A stretch of DNA of 64,000 bases from DTU072 sp050309775. GTDB taxonomy: Bacteria; Bacillota; Clostridia; Christensenellales; DTU072. Made by a program: the position numbers and the translations under genes. The stretch spans positions 248,001 through 312,000 of the forward strand of contig JBNRMV010000013.1 of assembly GCA_050309775.1 (NCBI GenBank), written 5' to 3'. The number at the start of each line of letters is the position of its first letter. The first letter of the stretch is position 1. Positions 63,499 through 64,000 of the stretch are shown here, piece by piece. Below the pieces are notes generated by a model. It saw only the letters and a list, made by a program, of their open reading frames with translations. It made no database searches and was not told the origin of the DNA.

Positions 63499-64000
63499 TT
63501 ATATGTCATAATACAAGCCGAATTCCGCAGGATGCGGCGTCAGATTGACTTTCATTGCCTCCTTGCTCTTTTGCGCTATCCATACTTCCAACAATCTTTT
63601 GGGGAAAACTCCTCCGACCGTCAGGAAGTCATTGTCTTGGCGCAAATATTCAAGCGACTCTTCAAGGCTGCGAGGAAGGGATTTTATCTTTTTCTTTTCT
63701 TCCGCAGTCAAGTCATAAAGGTTTATGTCGTACGGTCCATAATTTTCTGCCGACGGGTCAATTTTGTTCTTTATGCCGTCAATTCCTGCCATAAGCATAG
63801 CTGAATATGCCAAATACGGGTTGGCTGTGCCGTCGCCTGCGCGATACTCAAAGCGCTTGTCCTCAGGCTTTTTTGCATAATCGGGAACCCTGATTACGGC
63901 GCTGCGGTTGGCGGTGGCAAAACAAATATTTACCGGCGCTTCATAGCCGGGCATAAGCCTCTTGTAGCTGTTTGTCGACGGATTGGCAAAAGCCGAAATA
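63499..64000 (-). CDS. glnA: Glutamine synthetase type I, C-terminal part (cut by window edge)
   Basis: The last 167 codons, read leftward; the 5' end lies beyond the window. Makes glutamine from glutamate, ammonia and ATP. Recognised segments: ISAFANPSTNSYKRLMPGYEAPVNICFATANRSAVIRVP (active-site loop region containing Arg residues that hold the product), FEYRAGDGTANPYLAYSAMLMAGIDGIKNKID, the metal/gamma-phosphate-binding region, and the C-terminal ending FLTVGGVFPKRLLEVWI and HPAEFGLYYDI. Variations from textbook sequence (VNICFATANRS, EYRAGDGTANP) are typical of some Clostridia enzymes. Class I versus shorter GlnA subtypes cannot be told from the C-terminus. It is upstream of the phosphatase gene by 17 bp. 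Confidence 0.93.
   Translation of the reverse strand, partial: ISAFANPSTNSYKRLMPGYEAPVNICFATANRSAVIRVPDYAKKPEDKRFEYRAGDGTANPYLAYSAMLMAGIDGIKNKIDPSAENYGPYDINLYDLTAEEKKKIKSLPRSLEESLEYLRQDNDFLTVGGVFPKRLLEVWIAQKSKEAMKVNLTPHPAEFGLYYDI

Overview
The window looks like chromosome from a Bacillota (Clostridia-like) bacterium. The indicators are the Gram-positive-type nucleoside catabolic cluster, the homodimeric glycyl-tRNA synthetase, the ER/SipW-type signal peptidases with TasA-like cargo, a YlxY-like deacetylase, strong AGGAGG-like ribosome sites and a GAAC-N4-GTTC SOS box. No rRNA, tRNA, CRISPR array or insertion sequence was seen. Assignment below phylum is inference only.

Left edge (1-6080): the packaging and head end of a tailed-phage genome, read leftward from 6.1 kb. 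A short gene and a late-regulator-like HTH gene are followed by large terminase, a terminase-associated small protein, portal, scaffold and the start of the major capsid gene, which runs off the window. A LexA-type palindrome abuts the -10 of the first gene. One membrane-anchored secreted protein (4697-5398) sits inside this module on the opposite strand, as a moron or conversion gene would.

Housekeeping block (6434-14614): a GPH-type sugar/nucleoside transporter diverges from a tightly overlapping nucleoside salvage operon deoC-deoD-deoB-cdd-deoA. A near-consensus promoter places the start of the deoC message on its ATG, so that mRNA looks leaderless. A membrane-anchored YlxY-like deacetylase and glyS follow.

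Surface-apparatus locus (14727-62389, all minus strand, about 48 kb) is the exciting part. In transcription order it holds: a giant 10,253-residue secreted protein built mostly of about 70 MBG/YDG-like beta repeats; a SipW-type cargo protein with InlB repeats; a membrane-anchored protein with D-x-x-GNP repeats; a small secreted protein with a BspA-like leucine-rich end; a lipoprotein with five InlB repeats and a long BspA-type LRR domain; a degenerate EAL-domain protein; a single-pass TasA-like protein; a separately promoted major SipW-type secreted protein; SipW-type signal peptidase 2; a membrane-bound McrB-like AAA+ ATPase; a DUF2357-like protein with a coiled coil of about 190 residues; SipW-type signal peptidase 1; and an orphan 521-residue protein. 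My reading is that this is one envelope-assembly system. Two ER-type peptidases would mature TasA-like subunits, InlB/LRR proteins and the giant protein would form the exposed surface, and an AAA+/coiled-coil pair resembling the motor of McrBC-type defence systems, but tethered to the membrane and with no visible nuclease, would act inside. The pseudo-EAL protein suggests cyclic-di-GMP input.

Right edge (62735-64000): a Tyr-phosphatase gene follows glnA (truncated by the window edge) with 17 bp between them and ends in a clear terminator.
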